In this document: positions 29,369 to 40,511 of the stretch, one piece after another | Layout of the letters: every line of letters starts with the position of its first letter | How positions within the stretch are numbered: position 1 is the stretch's first letter | Source: Shinella sp. H4-D48 | GTDB taxonomy: Bacteria; Pseudomonadota; Alphaproteobacteria; Rhizobiales; Rhizobiaceae | DNA length: 64,000 bases | Assembly (NCBI RefSeq): GCF_022637395.1 | Contig: NZ_CP093337.1 | Location: 1,596,001-1,660,000 of the forward strand | Direction: 5' to 3' | Translations under genes and position numbers: made by a program | The notes under the pieces: model-generated | Told to the model about the DNA's origin: nothing | Databases searched by the model: none | Seen by the model: only the letters and a program-made list of their open reading frames with translations

Positions 29369-29866
29369 GTGTTGGACAGATCGATGCTGGATCCATCGCT
29401 ATATCGCGATGCCATGAGCCGTTATGCCGGCCATGTTCAGATCGTCACGACGGCGCATGACGGTGAGAAACGCGGTGTTACGATCACCGCTGCCTGCTCG
29501 GTTTCCGATAGCCCGGCCATGGTGCTTGCCTGCGTCAATGCTGCCAACCCCAAGAACGCGATCTTCGAAAAGAGCGGCCATTTTGCATTGAATGCGTTGT
29601 CGGCGGACCAGATCGATCTCGCCAACGCGTTTTCGGGCCGAGACCCCTTGATGACGTCGGAGCAGCGTTTTGCTCTCGGCGACTGGCAGGAGCTGGCAAC
29701 AGGGGCTCCGGTGCTGAGGAATGCTCTGGCCGCGTTCGATTGCCGGCTCGTCGAACTCCAGGTAATGGCCACCCATATGGTGCTGATCGGCGAGGTGATG
29801 GGCGTCTCCTTCGGCGAACACCGCCCGGCGCTCATATACAAGGACCGGGGCTATCACACGCTGTAG
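29369..29866 (+). CDS. Flavin reductase-like FMN-binding protein
   Basis: The 165-residue protein has the flavin-reductase-like split-barrel fold: VQIVTTAHDGEKRGVTITAACSVS at the FMN phosphate site and ANPKNAIFEKSGHFALNALS in the middle. It is related to RutF/HpaC-type NAD(P)H:flavin oxidoreductases that supply reduced flavin to monooxygenases. No monooxygenase gene is adjacent, so the partner is unknown. The start is a GTG at 29369 with AGGAG six bases upstream; an ATG at 29384 is the alternative. Confidence 0.85.
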   Translation: MLDRSMLDPSLYRDAMSRYAGHVQIVTTAHDGEKRGVTITAACSVSDSPAMVLACVNAANPKNAIFEKSGHFALNALSADQIDLANAFSGRDPLMTSEQRFALGDWQELATGAPVLRNALAAFDCRLVELQVMATHMVLIGEVMGVSFGEHRPALIYKDRGYHTL

Positions 29867-29897
29867 GGCGTGCTGGACGGGAAAAAAGGAGCGGAGC

Positions 29898-30215
29898 TTG
29901 GATCGCGACGGGATTGAAGAAATGTTCCAGGTGCTCGGGCCGGTGACGATCCGGCGCATGTTCGGCGGCAAGGGAATCTACCATCAAGGCCGCATCCTGG
30001 CGCTCGATTTCCGCGACGAGATCCTGCTCAAGGCCGATTCGGTGAGCGCGCCCGATTTCGAGGCGGCCGGGTGCCGGCAATGGACGTATGAAGGAAAGAA
30101 GGGCACGCCGGTGAAGATGCCTTACTGGTCGGTGCCGGAGGCGGCCTTCGACGACCCCGACGAGATGGCGATATGGGTGCGGCGAGCCTATGAGGCTGCG
30201 TTGCGCGCCGCCTGA
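29898..30215 (+). CDS. TfoX/Sxy N-terminal-domain protein
   Basis: A 105-residue protein with the TfoX N-terminal fold: LGPVTIRRMFGGKGIYHQGRILAL and the PYWSVPEAAFDDPDEM tail. The C-terminal TfoX domain of the gammaproteobacterial competence regulator is missing, which is normal for alphaproteobacterial members, whose role is unknown. The start is probably a TTG at 29898, since GGAG lies six bases upstream and the N-terminus matches the family; the next ATG (29922) would cut the first helix. Its 3' end overlaps the convergent Nudix gene by 28 bases. Confidence 0.8.
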   Translation: MDRDGIEEMFQVLGPVTIRRMFGGKGIYHQGRILALDFRDEILLKADSVSAPDFEAAGCRQWTYEGKKGTPVKMPYWSVPEAAFDDPDEMAIWVRRAYEAALRAA

Positions 30216-30625
30216 CGGCGGATGAGCGCTTCAACCGCATCCGCGGCAAAGCGCGAGAGCGGGCTCGGAAGCGCATCGAGCGCGAACCAGCCGAATTCCG
30301 GCAGCTTTTCCGGCTCCATGACGCGCGGCTCACCGGAAAAATCATCGGTCACATAGATGAGCGACAGCCAGTGCTGGCGCTCCTGCGCGATGATCTGCTC
30401 GGAAATGCAGAGAAAGTCGATGGTGTCCGTGGTGATGCCGGACTCTTCCTCCGCCTCGCGGCGGGCGGCGTCGATGGCGTGCTCCATGTGGTCGACCTTG
30501 CCGCCCACGATGCTCCAGCAGCCTGCTTCCGGCGCTTTGGCGCGGCGATAGAGCAGCAGCTTTCCATCACGCAAAAGAGCCAGGCCGCAACCGAGGCCCG
30601 GCACGTCTATTCCAGGAATTGGCAT
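30188..30625 (-). CDS. Nudix hydrolase
   Basis: The 145-residue protein has a perfect Nudix box, G-x5-E-x7-R-E-x2-E-E-x-G, at about residues 42-64 (GKVDHME, then REAEEESG). The box binds the Mg used to hydrolyse nucleoside diphosphate-linked compounds. The substrate (oxidised nucleotide, sugar nucleotide, or other) is not evident. It is convergent with the TfoX-like gene and the coding regions overlap by 28 bases. Confidence 0.88.
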   Translation of the reverse strand: MPIPGIDVPGLGCGLALLRDGKLLLYRRAKAPEAGCWSIVGGKVDHMEHAIDAARREAEEESGITTDTIDFLCISEQIIAQERQHWLSLIYVTDDFSGEPRVMEPEKLPEFGWFALDALPSPLSRFAADAVEALIRRQAARNAAS

Positions 30626-30678
30626 TCAGGAATCCCAGCAAGTATGGTTTGGCGCGGGTCTGCGCAAAACCAGCTCGA

Positions 30679-32169
<1,491 letters not shown>

Positions 32170-32322
32170 AGGAAAAACAGTTTCCGTTCCGGTTCTCGCG
32201 AACACAATGAGTTGTAGCGGTCGATGCGCCGCTAGGATGCAGCGCACTTATGCCGAAAGTGCCGGAAAGTCAAGGAAATCAGCTTTTCTACAAAACCGGC
32301 GGGCTATTTGCTGCTGCCGAAC

Positions 32323-32334
32323 GACAAATTTGTC
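32323..32334. repeat. Perfect 12-base palindrome
   Basis: GACAAATTTGTC lies in the 193-base gap between the helicase and the M23 peptidase genes, about 90 bases upstream of a possible helicase promoter. It could be an operator half, but nothing else supports that. Confidence 0.35.
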
Positions 32335-32362
32335 ATACGAAGGGGAACGGATCTGGCGTTCG

Positions 32363-33637
32363 TCAATCCATGTAGGTGGTCAGCTTCATGCCCGCCGTGA
32401 GGAAGCGCATCGGGTCGATCGCCTTGCCGTTACGGCGCACTTCGTAGTGCAGGTGCGGGCCGGTGGAACGCCCCGTGGTGCCTGACAGGCCCACCGGATC
32501 GGACGCCTCGACGTGATCGCCGACCTTGACGAGAACGCGGGAAAGATGGGCGTAGCGCGTGGTCAGGCCGTCGCCGTGATCGATTTCCACCATGTTGCCG
32601 TAGCCGCCGTTGCGGCCGGCAACGGTGACGGTGCCGGCGCCGCTGGATCGGATCTGCGTGCCGGTGCTCGCGCGGAAATCGATTCCGGCATGCAGCGCCA
32701 ACCTGCCGAGGAATGGATCTGTGCGGTTGCCGAAGCGGCTGGTGATGTTGCTGCCCGGCGAGGGGTTGCCGAAAGGCAGCTTGCGCGCCGTGCGGCGGGC
32801 TGCATCGAGACGATCGAGCGCGTCGTCGAGGTCGTTGATGGATTCCTCGAAGGGATTGGAAAAGGTCTCGGGCTCAACGAAGGGACCGCCGATGGCCGTC
32901 TGCGCGCCCTCTTGGGCAGCCTGATCGTCGGCGGCGGCCGTCTCGGTGACATCGAAGCCGGTGCGGCGCAGGATGGTCTGGATGGCGTCGGCGGTTTCCG
33001 ATGCGCCGGCCGTCAGAGACTGGATCCGGTTCAGCTGGTCGTGTTCGAGGTCCTTCAGCGACAGCGTGACGCGCGAAAAGAGGCGATCGGCCCGATCGGC
33101 GACCGATTCGCCGGTCGAGGCATAGGCGAGCTGCGTTGTCTTCTGTGGGGCCACGTTGCCCATGATGGCGTTGATCGCGCCGACCGCATCGGCGCGGCGG
33201 CCGTCCGTCACCGGCTTCTCTTCGGGCAGGGGAACAGTTTCGGCGCGATTGAGCAGGGCATCGAGCTTGCCGTGGCGCGCGGAAAGCGCCAACTGCTGCT
33301 GCATCAGCTTTTCGACCTTCTCTTCCACGACCTGCTGATCGAGAAGCTGGCGGCTGGTCACACGGTCGACCTGGGCGCGCAGCGCGGAAATGCGGTCTTC
33401 GTAGTCGTGCTGCATGCGCGCCTGCCGCGCCATCGTGGCGCCGATCAGGTCGTCGCGCAGGACGAGGTAGGAAGTGGCGGCGAGATAGCCGACGGTGAAC
33501 ATGCCGGCAAAGCAGAAGGTGACGGCGGCCATCCAGGGACGGATGGTCATGTGGCGGATCTTGTCGCCGCTCGCCAGGATAACGACATGCTGCTGCGCGC
33601 GTTTTCCGAAGACGCGGTTTTCAGGACGCTCCGCCAC
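32363..33637 (-). CDS. Membrane-anchored LytM/M23 peptidoglycan peptidase
   Basis: A 424-residue protein with a short cytosolic N-terminus, one membrane helix (about residues 36-60), a periplasmic coiled coil (about 70-135) and a C-terminal LytM/M23 domain (about 300-415). The zinc ligands look intact: the H and D of LHAGIDFRA and the last H of GPHLHYEV. It is thus likely an active endopeptidase rather than an EnvC-type activator. The layout resembles rhizobial cell-wall growth factors such as RgsM, an assignment I offer as inference. It probably acts on peptide crosslinks during septation or polar growth. Confidence 0.85.
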   Translation of the reverse strand: MAERPENRVFGKRAQQHVVILASGDKIRHMTIRPWMAAVTFCFAGMFTVGYLAATSYLVLRDDLIGATMARQARMQHDYEDRISALRAQVDRVTSRQLLDQQVVEEKVEKLMQQQLALSARHGKLDALLNRAETVPLPEEKPVTDGRRADAVGAINAIMGNVAPQKTTQLAYASTGESVADRADRLFSRVTLSLKDLEHDQLNRIQSLTAGASETADAIQTILRRTGFDVTETAAADDQAAQEGAQTAIGGPFVEPETFSNPFEESINDLDDALDRLDAARRTARKLPFGNPSPGSNITSRFGNRTDPFLGRLALHAGIDFRASTGTQIRSSGAGTVTVAGRNGGYGNMVEIDHGDGLTTRYAHLSRVLVKVGDHVEASDPVGLSGTTGRSTGPHLHYEVRRNGKAIDPMRFLTAGMKLTTYMD

Positions 33638-33769
33638 AGATGACCCCCAGACGTTTCAGCCATGCCACCATCGCGCCAACCCGTGACTCGCGGTGCTGTA
33701 CTCTTGGCGGGGATTACACTCTGTTAGGGTTAATAAAGCCTTTCGCGGCGGCCGCTTCGGCCTGAAATA

Positions 33770-34597
33770 TCAGCTCTGACTCACGGAAACGAGGGAGCGG
33801 TAGAAGGACGGCGTCAGACCTGCTTCGGCGCGTGCGACATCGTTGAACGGCGCCTTGAGCGGACTGCGGAAATTGGTGCGCACCAGCTCCTGGAAGGTGG
33901 CCGACGGGTCCTTCTTTTCCCGCGCGCAGAGGAAGCGGAACCACTTCGCGCCGACGGCGACATGGCCTTTCTCGTCGTTGTAGATGATGTCGAGAATGTC
34001 GGCGCTGGCGTGGTCGCCGGTCTCGCGCATCTTCATCTGCAATGTGGGCGTCACGTCGAGGCCGCGCGCCTCCAGAATGAGCGGCACGACGGCGAGGCGC
34101 GCGGTCAGGTCGTTGCGTGTGTCGTGCGCGGCCTGCCACAGGCCGTCATGGGCGGGCAGGTCGCCGTAGTCGGCGCCGAGTTCGCGCAACCGGTCGCGGA
34201 TCAGCCGGAAATGCTTGGCCTCCTCGAAGGCCACCTGCATCCAGCCGTCGAAGAAGGAATGCGGTACCCGCTCGGTCGTGAAGCGCGCCACGATGTCGAG
34301 CGCGAGATCGATGGCGTTGAGTTCGATATGGGCGAGCGCATGCAGGAGCGCGATGCGTCCCTTCTCGGTGTGCAGCGAACGCTTCTCCATGTTTCTCGGC
34401 GGCACGAGATCCGGCTTGTCCGGCCGACCCGGCCGCGCGGGCAGGGCCGGATCGCGCGGCGAGCGTATCGAGAGCGTGCGGGCGAACCAGCGGCGCGCGG
34501 TTTCCTGCGCGAGATCCGCCTTCATATCGAGGTCGGCGGAGGCGATGGCGGCGGTAGCGCCGCCGCGCAGGCTTTCGATGTGGGGAATATGAGTCAT
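33770..34597 (-). CDS. DUF455 ferritin-like protein
   Basis: The 275-residue helical protein begins MTHIPHIESLRGG and belongs to DUF455, a ferritin-like four-helix family. It has the expected carboxylate/histidine pairs: LLHALAHIELNAIDLALD and the later FFDGWMQVAFEEAKHFRLI, then IIYNDEKGHVAVGAKWF. These suggest a di-metal centre. Some ferritin-like relatives act as oxidases or tRNA hydroxylases; the role of this family is not known to me. The ATG at 34597 is preferred over the frame start at 34657. It lies 22 bases downstream of bcp on the same strand and is probably co-transcribed with it. Confidence 0.82.
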   Translation of the reverse strand: MTHIPHIESLRGGATAAIASADLDMKADLAQETARRWFARTLSIRSPRDPALPARPGRPDKPDLVPPRNMEKRSLHTEKGRIALLHALAHIELNAIDLALDIVARFTTERVPHSFFDGWMQVAFEEAKHFRLIRDRLRELGADYGDLPAHDGLWQAAHDTRNDLTARLAVVPLILEARGLDVTPTLQMKMRETGDHASADILDIIYNDEKGHVAVGAKWFRFLCAREKKDPSATFQELVRTNFRSPLKAPFNDVARAEAGLTPSFYRSLVSVSQS

Positions 34598-34619
34598 TCC
34601 GGGGCCTTGATCGCGTCGC

Positions 34620-35087
34620 TTAAAGCTTCTTGGCGGCGTCCAGCACGGCGGCGACATGGCCCGGGACCTTCACCTTGTTCCAGATCTCGGCAATCTTGCC
34701 CTCGGCATTGATGAGCACAGTGGTGCGCTCCACACCCATATAGGCGCGGCCGTACATGCTCTTTTCCTTCCATACGCCATAGGCCTGCAAGGTCTCCAGT
34801 CCTGCGTCGGAGGCGAGCGGCACGTCGAGGCCGTGCTTCTTGACGAACGAATCATGCTTCTTGACCGGGTCGGGCGACATGCCGATCAGCGCGACGCCGG
34901 CTGCGTCGAAATCGGGCCGGGCGGCGGTGAAGTCCTTTGCCTCCGTCGTGCAACCGCTCGTGTCGTCCTTCGGATAGAAGAACAGGACGACGGGCTTGCC
35001 GCGAAAATCCTGCAGGGAAACGGTGCCGCCACCATCGCGCGGCAGCGTGAAATCGGGTGCTTTCATGCTTGGGGCCAGTTCTGCCAT
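34620..35087 (-). CDS. bcp: Bcp/PrxQ-type peroxiredoxin
   Basis: The 155-residue thiol peroxidase reduces hydrogen peroxide and organic hydroperoxides. The peroxidatic cysteine is C46 in YPKDDTSGCTTEA. The resolving cysteine found five residues later in Escherichia coli Bcp is replaced by lysine (K51), and no other cysteine is present. The enzyme should therefore work by a one-cysteine mechanism with an external thiol. The start MAELAPSMKAPDF at 35087 fits the family. It is divergent from the large AsmA-like gene. Confidence 0.92.
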   Translation of the reverse strand: MAELAPSMKAPDFTLPRDGGGTVSLQDFRGKPVVLFFYPKDDTSGCTTEAKDFTAARPDFDAAGVALIGMSPDPVKKHDSFVKKHGLDVPLASDAGLETLQAYGVWKEKSMYGRAYMGVERTTVLINAEGKIAEIWNKVKVPGHVAAVLDAAKKL

Positions 35088-35238
35088 GGGATTTCCTTTC
35101 TTTGGCCGGCTTTTTGAGTCAGGGACCGGGCTTTCCGCATATATAGTGACGGGCAGAATCGTCCAGCGCAGAGCGGACGGCACGCTACCTTTCCACGGGA
35201 TAGCACGGCGGACCAGGGCAGGGGAAAGCAAACGCTTC

Positions 35239-38200
35239 ATGGGAGAAATCCGCGGCGAGAAAGTTGTGTTCCGCAAGCAGGATATCGTTCCGCTGCACGA
35301 ACTGCCGTCTGCGCGGGCGCATGAGCCGATCGTCCTGCACGCCGTGGAAACCAGCCGAACCGGCTTTTTGTGCCGCATTCTTGCGGTCGTCGTTGCCATC
35401 GTCCTGTTCATCGGCGCGGGCATTATCGCGCTTGTGGAAGCGGGCGTCTTCGACAGCACCCTGAACGCGCGCGCCGTCGTCGCCCTCAACGATGCCCTGG
35501 GACCGCGATACCGCGCCTCGGTGGATCATACGGTGCTGCGTGTCGCCGGCCTGCGCGGCTTTGTCCTGAAGGCAGAGAATGTGCGCATCGTCGATGTGCA
35601 CTCGCAGAAGGAAATGGCGACGACCGAGGCTGTCGGCCTGGTGCTCGATCCCACAGCCCTTGTCGTCGGACGCGTCGCCATTTCGCGGCTCGATGTGGAT
35701 GGCGTCATGATCAATGCGGCGCTGCTGCCTGAAAGCAAGCCGCTCGATCTCGACGATCTGCGCATTTCCGATGTGCCCGATTATCTCGAAACGGCGTTTG
35801 AGCGGCTCGACGGCATGGACCGCCTGCTTGATTCGAGCGGCATGCAGGCCGTCAATCTGTCGGATTTCGGCGCGACGTTCCAGGGGCCGGGCGGACGCCC
35901 CGTCGTGCTGTCCATTGCCGACCTCCAGTTCTCGCGCGATGCCGGCGGCACCATGTCCATCGACGGCCGGTTCCTGCTGAACGGGAAGGATGGCGAGATC
36001 GACCTGACCGCGGCGACGGAAGGCGGATCGGTACGAACGATCGACGGCGTCATCCGCAACGTCGCCTTCGGCAATCTCCTGCTGACACACACACCGGACG
36101 GCGACGTTCATGCGGGTGTGGCCACCACCATGGATGTGACCGTCAGCGCCGGACGCGAGGGCGAAACCGCAAAGCCCAGGCTGACGGTGGATATCGGCCT
36201 CGCCGCCGGTACTGTCTATGGTGACGGCGTGCCGGCCGAGCTGCGCCCGTCGACGATCAAGGCAAGCTACAACTTCGACAAGGGCTCCATCGAACTCATC
36301 TCCAGGGATGCGAGCGTCGGCCAGTCGCACTTCCCCTTTACGGGAGGCCTCATCGACCTCGACCGCGTGTCCGACAAGCCCGACAAGGGCTTTGCCATTG
36401 ATCTCGTTTTCAGCAATGCGATCAGCCGTCCGGTCGATTCCACCGAGGCGCCGATCCGTTTCGATGCGAAGGCGAGCGGCTACTTCCTGACGAAGACGAA
36501 GAAGCTGCAATTCGACGAGATGGCGGTGTCGAGCGACAAGGGCAACGTGGCGGGTTCGCTTGCCATGCGCTTCGGCGACCGGGAGCCGGAAGTCAGCTTC
36601 GTGATGATCGCCAGCGAACTGGAATCGGCTGCGGTCAAGCAGTTTTGGCCGTTCTGGATGGCCAAGACCGCGCGAAGCTGGGTGATCAAGAACATCTTCG
36701 GCGGTACCGTCACGAACGGTCGCATTGAATTCTACCTGGCCGAAGGACGCGAACGCACGCCCGGCGTGCCGATGCGCCTCACCGAAGACGAATTGAAAAT
36801 CGACTTCGATATCGAGGGCGCGCGCATGAACGTTGCAGGAGAAATCCCGCCACTGCGCGATACATCCGGCCAATTCCGCCTGCGCGGGCCGCGCACCGAA
36901 ATTTCCATCAAGGGCGGCACGGCCTATTTCCCGTCGGGCCGTTCCGTCGCCCTGAGCGGCGGTACCTTCATCCTCCCGGATAACTATACCAAGCCGCTGA
37001 TGGCCGACATGGATATCAACGTTTCGGGCGACGCGGACGCCATTGCCGAACTCGTCACCTATCGCCCCATCCGCGCCTTGCCTGCGACGGGCTTTGTGCC
37101 CGAGGATTTCTCCGGGCCGGTGAAGGCCAAGGTCAAGGCGCATTTCGGCGTGATCGCCGCGCATAGCCCGCCGCCGCCCGAATGGAACGCGGCGCTGACG
37201 CTAGAGGGCGTGGACGTGCGCAAGCCGGTCGCCGGTCGCAAGGTGACGGACTTGCGCGGCGTGCTGGCGATCGATCCGCGGCTGGCTGCTCTCGATGCCA
37301 AAGCCGATATCGATGGCGTAGGCCTCAACATCGCGTTGCTCGAACCCGTCGACAAATCCACCGGCGCCAAACGCAAGACGACCCTTTCAGGGACCATCGG
37401 CAACAAGGATCGCCGCGCGCTGCTGCCTGGACTGGACGAGATCATCGAGGGGCCTGTCGACATACGCGTCGAGCAGGAGGGCAACGGACCAAGCAGCGTA
37501 GAGGCCGACATGGGCAAGGCGGCGGTGTCGGTGCCTTGGCTTGGCTGGACAAAGGGCGCAGGCATCGGCGGCAAGGTGACGCTCACAGCCAATACGGCCG
37601 ATGGTGTGACGAAGATTTCCGATTTCCGTTTTGTCGGTGACGGCTTCAATGTCGCCGGCGCACTGAATTTCCGCGGTGCCTCGCTCGATTCGGCGAATTT
37701 ATCAACCGTTCGCCTGTCCGCCGATGACAGTTTCCGCATCAAGGTCGACCGTTCCAAGTCCGGCTACCGGGTGGCGGCCAATGGCGAAGCGGCGGATGTA
37801 CGCCAGGTGCTTGCCCGGCTCAAGAACGCCACCGGGGGCAGTGGCGGCGACAAGCAGTCAGTGAGTGTCGATGCGAGCCTGTCGCGCGCGTTGGGTTTCA
37901 ACGGCGAGAGCCTTTCCAACGTTCAGTTCCGCTACGATACGGCCGGCGGCCGCATTTCGGGGCTGAACCTGTCCGGCGTCACGTCCGGTGGCGCGCCTGT
38001 CGTGGCTCAGGTTGTAAAGACCGACGGTGTCGACGTGATCCAGTTGACCAGCGGCGATGCGGGTGCCGTCGTACGCTTTGCCGATGTCTACCGTCACATG
38101 AGGGGCGGGCTCCTCAATGTCCGCCTGCGTGACACGGGCGCGAACGGCTGGCTGGGGTCGGTCGATGTCCGCAATTTCGCGCTGGTGGGCGAGGAGCGGC

Positions 38201-38628
38201 TGCGTTCGCTCGTCTCGACACCGGCCGGGGAAAACGGCCGCAGCCTGAACCAGGCGGTCCGCCGGGAAATCGATGTCAGTGCTGTGAAGTTCTCCCGCGG
38301 CTTTGCCCAGGTGCGCGCTGCCGGCGGCGCACTCAGTGTGGCGAATGGCGTCGTGCGGGGCGAGACCGTGGGCGCGACATTCCAGGGCATCGTGCGCGAC
38401 GCCAATGGCAATATCGACATGACGGGCACCTTCATGCCGGCCTATGGCCTCAACCGGCTGTTCGCCGAATTGCCGCTGATCGGTATCATCCTCGGCAACG
38501 GCAACGACCGCGGTCTGATCGGCATCACCTTCAAGCTTGCTGGGCCGGTCGAACAGCCCAATCTCACCATCAACCCGCTCTCGATCATCGCGCCGGGCGT
38601 GTTTCGTAATATCTTCGAATTCCAGTAG
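35239..38628 (+). CDS. AsmA-like (DUF3971/YhdP-type) envelope protein
   Basis: A very large protein of about 1129 residues. After a cytosolic N-terminus of about 45 residues there is one membrane helix (RILAVVVAIVLFIGAGIIAL). The rest is a long periplasmic, beta-rich region (DUF3971 plus an AsmA-like C-terminal domain ending NPLSIIAPGVFRNIFEFQ). AsmA-like proteins such as YhdP and TamB form bridge-like conduits that move phospholipids from inner to outer membrane, so a role in envelope lipid transport is inferred. The frame is open upstream to 34996, but that part overlaps bcp; the ATG at 35239 sits just before the membrane anchor. The ribosome site is weak. Confidence 0.82.
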   Translation: MGEIRGEKVVFRKQDIVPLHELPSARAHEPIVLHAVETSRTGFLCRILAVVVAIVLFIGAGIIALVEAGVFDSTLNARAVVALNDALGPRYRASVDHTVLRVAGLRGFVLKAENVRIVDVHSQKEMATTEAVGLVLDPTALVVGRVAISRLDVDGVMINAALLPESKPLDLDDLRISDVPDYLETAFERLDGMDRLLDSSGMQAVNLSDFGATFQGPGGRPVVLSIADLQFSRDAGGTMSIDGRFLLNGKDGEIDLTAATEGGSVRTIDGVIRNVAFGNLLLTHTPDGDVHAGVATTMDVTVSAGREGETAKPRLTVDIGLAAGTVYGDGVPAELRPSTIKASYNFDKGSIELISRDASVGQSHFPFTGGLIDLDRVSDKPDKGFAIDLVFSNAISRPVDSTEAPIRFDAKASGYFLTKTKKLQFDEMAVSSDKGNVAGSLAMRFGDREPEVSFVMIASELESAAVKQFWPFWMAKTARSWVIKNIFGGTVTNGRIEFYLAEGRERTPGVPMRLTEDELKIDFDIEGARMNVAGEIPPLRDTSGQFRLRGPRTEISIKGGTAYFPSGRSVALSGGTFILPDNYTKPLMADMDINVSGDADAIAELVTYRPIRALPATGFVPEDFSGPVKAKVKAHFGVIAAHSPPPPEWNAALTLEGVDVRKPVAGRKVTDLRGVLAIDPRLAALDAKADIDGVGLNIALLEPVDKSTGAKRKTTLSGTIGNKDRRALLPGLDEIIEGPVDIRVEQEGNGPSSVEADMGKAAVSVPWLGWTKGAGIGGKVTLTANTADGVTKISDFRFVGDGFNVAGALNFRGASLDSANLSTVRLSADDSFRIKVDRSKSGYRVAANGEAADVRQVLARLKNATGGSGGDKQSVSVDASLSRALGFNGESLSNVQFRYDTAGGRISGLNLSGVTSGGAPVVAQVVKTDGVDVIQLTSGDAGAVVRFADVYRHMRGGLLNVRLRDTGANGWLGSVDVRNFALVGEERLRSLVSTPAGENGRSLNQAVRREIDVSAVKFSRGFAQVRAAGGALSVANGVVRGETVGATFQGIVRDANGNIDMTGTFMPAYGLNRLFAELPLIGIILGNGNDRGLIGITFKLAGPVEQPNLTINPLSIIAPGVFRNIFEFQ

Positions 38629-38671
38629 GACCGATTAGCGGGTGCTGAGATCACGAACGCGGGTCTGAAGG

Positions 38672-39163
38672 TCAATCTTCGAGCCGGCCGAGCTGGAGCT
38701 GCGCTCGATGAGACAGCCAGTCAGGCCACAATGTCTCCACAGCCACCCGTCGTGCCTCGATGGCGCTTGGCGGCGCGGTGTCTCCGCTCCCGGTTCGATA
38801 GCGTTCGTCGGAAGCGGAGGTGACAATGACGGGCGGCGCTCCGAACTGGTCTGCGGTAATGTCCAGAATAAGGTCGCCGCTCACCACCCAGGCATGGCTC
38901 TCCCAGCGATGCCCGGTAAAGAAACCGAAGGGGCCGATGTCCGGCCCGTCTTCCGACAAACGGGGCGTTCCATTCGCCCATTCCGCCGCAAAACCCTCCG
39001 CGCGAAGCACATTGCGCAGAAACAGGCTGCTTCGTCCGCAGGTGTTGGACGAGAGCACCTCCGCGATGGGTTCGCCGCGCGCGTGCTGCCAGCGAACCCA
39101 TGCGGGTTTCAGGAACGCCCTCGTAGCCGAGGCGACGAAGAAAAGGTCTGCCCGGCGATCCAT
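38672..39163 (-). CDS. Possible transglutaminase-like cysteine protein
   Basis: A 163-residue protein without a signal peptide. A cysteine near the start of a helix (SSNTCGRSSLFLRNVL), a histidine in ESHAWVV and an aspartate in ILDITADQFG follow the Cys-His-Asp order and spacing of the papain-like transglutaminase fold. That makes it a probable catalytic member or relic of that fold. I do not recognise a specific family. The ATG at 39163 lies eleven bases after the tyrS stop on the same strand, so it is probably expressed from the tyrS transcript. Confidence 0.6.
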   Translation of the reverse strand: MDRRADLFFVASATRAFLKPAWVRWQHARGEPIAEVLSSNTCGRSSLFLRNVLRAEGFAAEWANGTPRLSEDGPDIGPFGFFTGHRWESHAWVVSGDLILDITADQFGAPPVIVTSASDERYRTGSGDTAPPSAIEARRVAVETLWPDWLSHRAQLQLGRLED

Positions 39164-39173
39164 CGTTGCGCCG

Positions 39174-40427
39174 TTAGGCGGGGCGCACGAGGATATGCTT
39201 CTTCTTGCCAAGCGACAGCTTGATGACGCCGTCGGCCGAAACATCCGCGGTTCCGACGAGGCGGCGTTCGTCGGAGACCGCGGTGTCGTTGATGCGCACC
39301 GCGCCGCCCTGAACGTGACGGCGTGCCTCGCCGTTGGAGGCGGCAAGGCCAGCCTTGACGATCAGCGCGAGCAGGCCGATGCCGGCTTCGAGTTCGCCCG
39401 TGGCAACGTCGATGGACGGCAGATTCTCGGCGATTGCGCCTTCCTCAAAGGTCTTGCGCGCCGTCTCGGCCGCCTGCTCGGCATTCTCGCGGCCATGCAG
39501 CATGGCCGTGACTTCGGTGGCGAGGATCTTCTTGACCTCGTTGATTTCCGAACCGCCAAGCGCCGAAAGGCGGGCAATCTCGTCCATCGGCAGGGTCGTG
39601 TAGAGCTTCAGGAAGCGCGAGACGTCGGCGTCTTCCGTGTTGCGCCAGTACTGCCAGAAATCATAGGCCGACAGCATGTCCGGGTTCAGCCACACGGCGC
39701 CCGAAAGCGACTTGCCCATCTTGGCACCCGATGCGGTGGTCAGAAGCGGCGAGGTCAGCGCGTAGAACTGCGGCGAGCCCATGCGGTGGCCGAGGTCGAT
39801 GCCGTTGATGATGTTGCCCCACTGGTCGGAACCGCCCATCTGGAGGCGCACGTCGCAGCGCTTGTTCAGCTCGACGAAATCGTAGGCCTGCAGGATCATG
39901 TAGTTGAATTCGAGGAAGGACAGCGACTGCTCGCGCTCCAGGCGCATCTTCACGCTGTCGAAGGCCAGCATGCGGTTGACCGAGAAATGCCGGCCGACAT
40001 CGCGCAGGAATTCGAGGTAGTTGATGCCCAGCAGCCAGTCGGCATTGTTGATCATCAATGCGTCTTTCGGACCGTCCCCGTAGGTGAGGTAGTTCGAGAA
40101 GACCTTTTTAATGCTGGCGATGTTATCGTTGATGGTCTGCGGGGTCATCAGCTGGCGCGCTTCGTCCTTGAAGGACGGATCGCCGACCATGCCGGTGCCA
40201 CCGCCCATCAGCGAAACCGGACGGTGGCCGGTCTTCTGGAACCAGTGCAGCATCATGATCTGGATGAGTCCGCCGGCATGGAGACTGGGCGCCGTTGGAT
40301 CGAAGCCGATATAGGCCGTCACGGTTTCCTTGGCAAGAAGGTCGTCGAGGCCGGTTTCATCGGAGATCTGATGAATGAAGCCGCGCTCTTTCAGCGTGCG
40401 AAGGAAGTCGGATTTGAATTCGGACAT
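39174..40427 (-). CDS. tyrS: Tyrosyl-tRNA synthetase
   Basis: The 417-residue class I synthetase charges tRNA-Tyr. The nucleotide-binding signatures are HAGG (from [11 protein letters not shown], equivalent to HIGH) and KMGKS (AKMGKSLSG, equivalent to KMSKS). The tyrosine-binding motif GGSDQWGNI is present. The C-terminal S4-like RNA-binding domain spans about residues 350-417 ([17 protein letters not shown]). The ATG at 40427 ([12 protein letters not shown]) is the family start. It is divergent from anmK. Confidence 0.97.
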   Translation of the reverse strand: MSEFKSDFLRTLKERGFIHQISDETGLDDLLAKETVTAYIGFDPTAPSLHAGGLIQIMMLHWFQKTGHRPVSLMGGGTGMVGDPSFKDEARQLMTPQTINDNIASIKKVFSNYLTYGDGPKDALMINNADWLLGINYLEFLRDVGRHFSVNRMLAFDSVKMRLEREQSLSFLEFNYMILQAYDFVELNKRCDVRLQMGGSDQWGNIINGIDLGHRMGSPQFYALTSPLLTTASGAKMGKSLSGAVWLNPDMLSAYDFWQYWRNTEDADVSRFLKLYTTLPMDEIARLSALGGSEINEVKKILATEVTAMLHGRENAEQAAETARKTFEEGAIAENLPSIDVATGELEAGIGLLALIVKAGLAASNGEARRHVQGGAVRINDTAVSDERRLVGTADVSADGVIKLSLGKKKHILVRPA

Positions 40428-40511
40428 GGCCTGTCTCTCTGGTGGAATCGTGATGGCCGGAGATGGTTTTCCGGTGGACAGCGGGGCGTTTAACATCGTT
40501 TGCGGGCATAA

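Noticed and set aside
26838-29417. An 859-codon plus-strand frame over rpe, the P1 peptidase and the binding protein
   Set aside because: It is opposite three intact genes, has low-complexity composition and no known motif, so it is a codon-bias shadow.
35185-37164. A 659-codon frame antisense to the AsmA-like gene
   Set aside because: No motif or ribosome site was seen, and the opposite strand has a coherent envelope protein.
38820-40493. A 557-codon frame antisense to tyrS
   Set aside because: Opposite a complete tyrosyl-tRNA synthetase; no family features.
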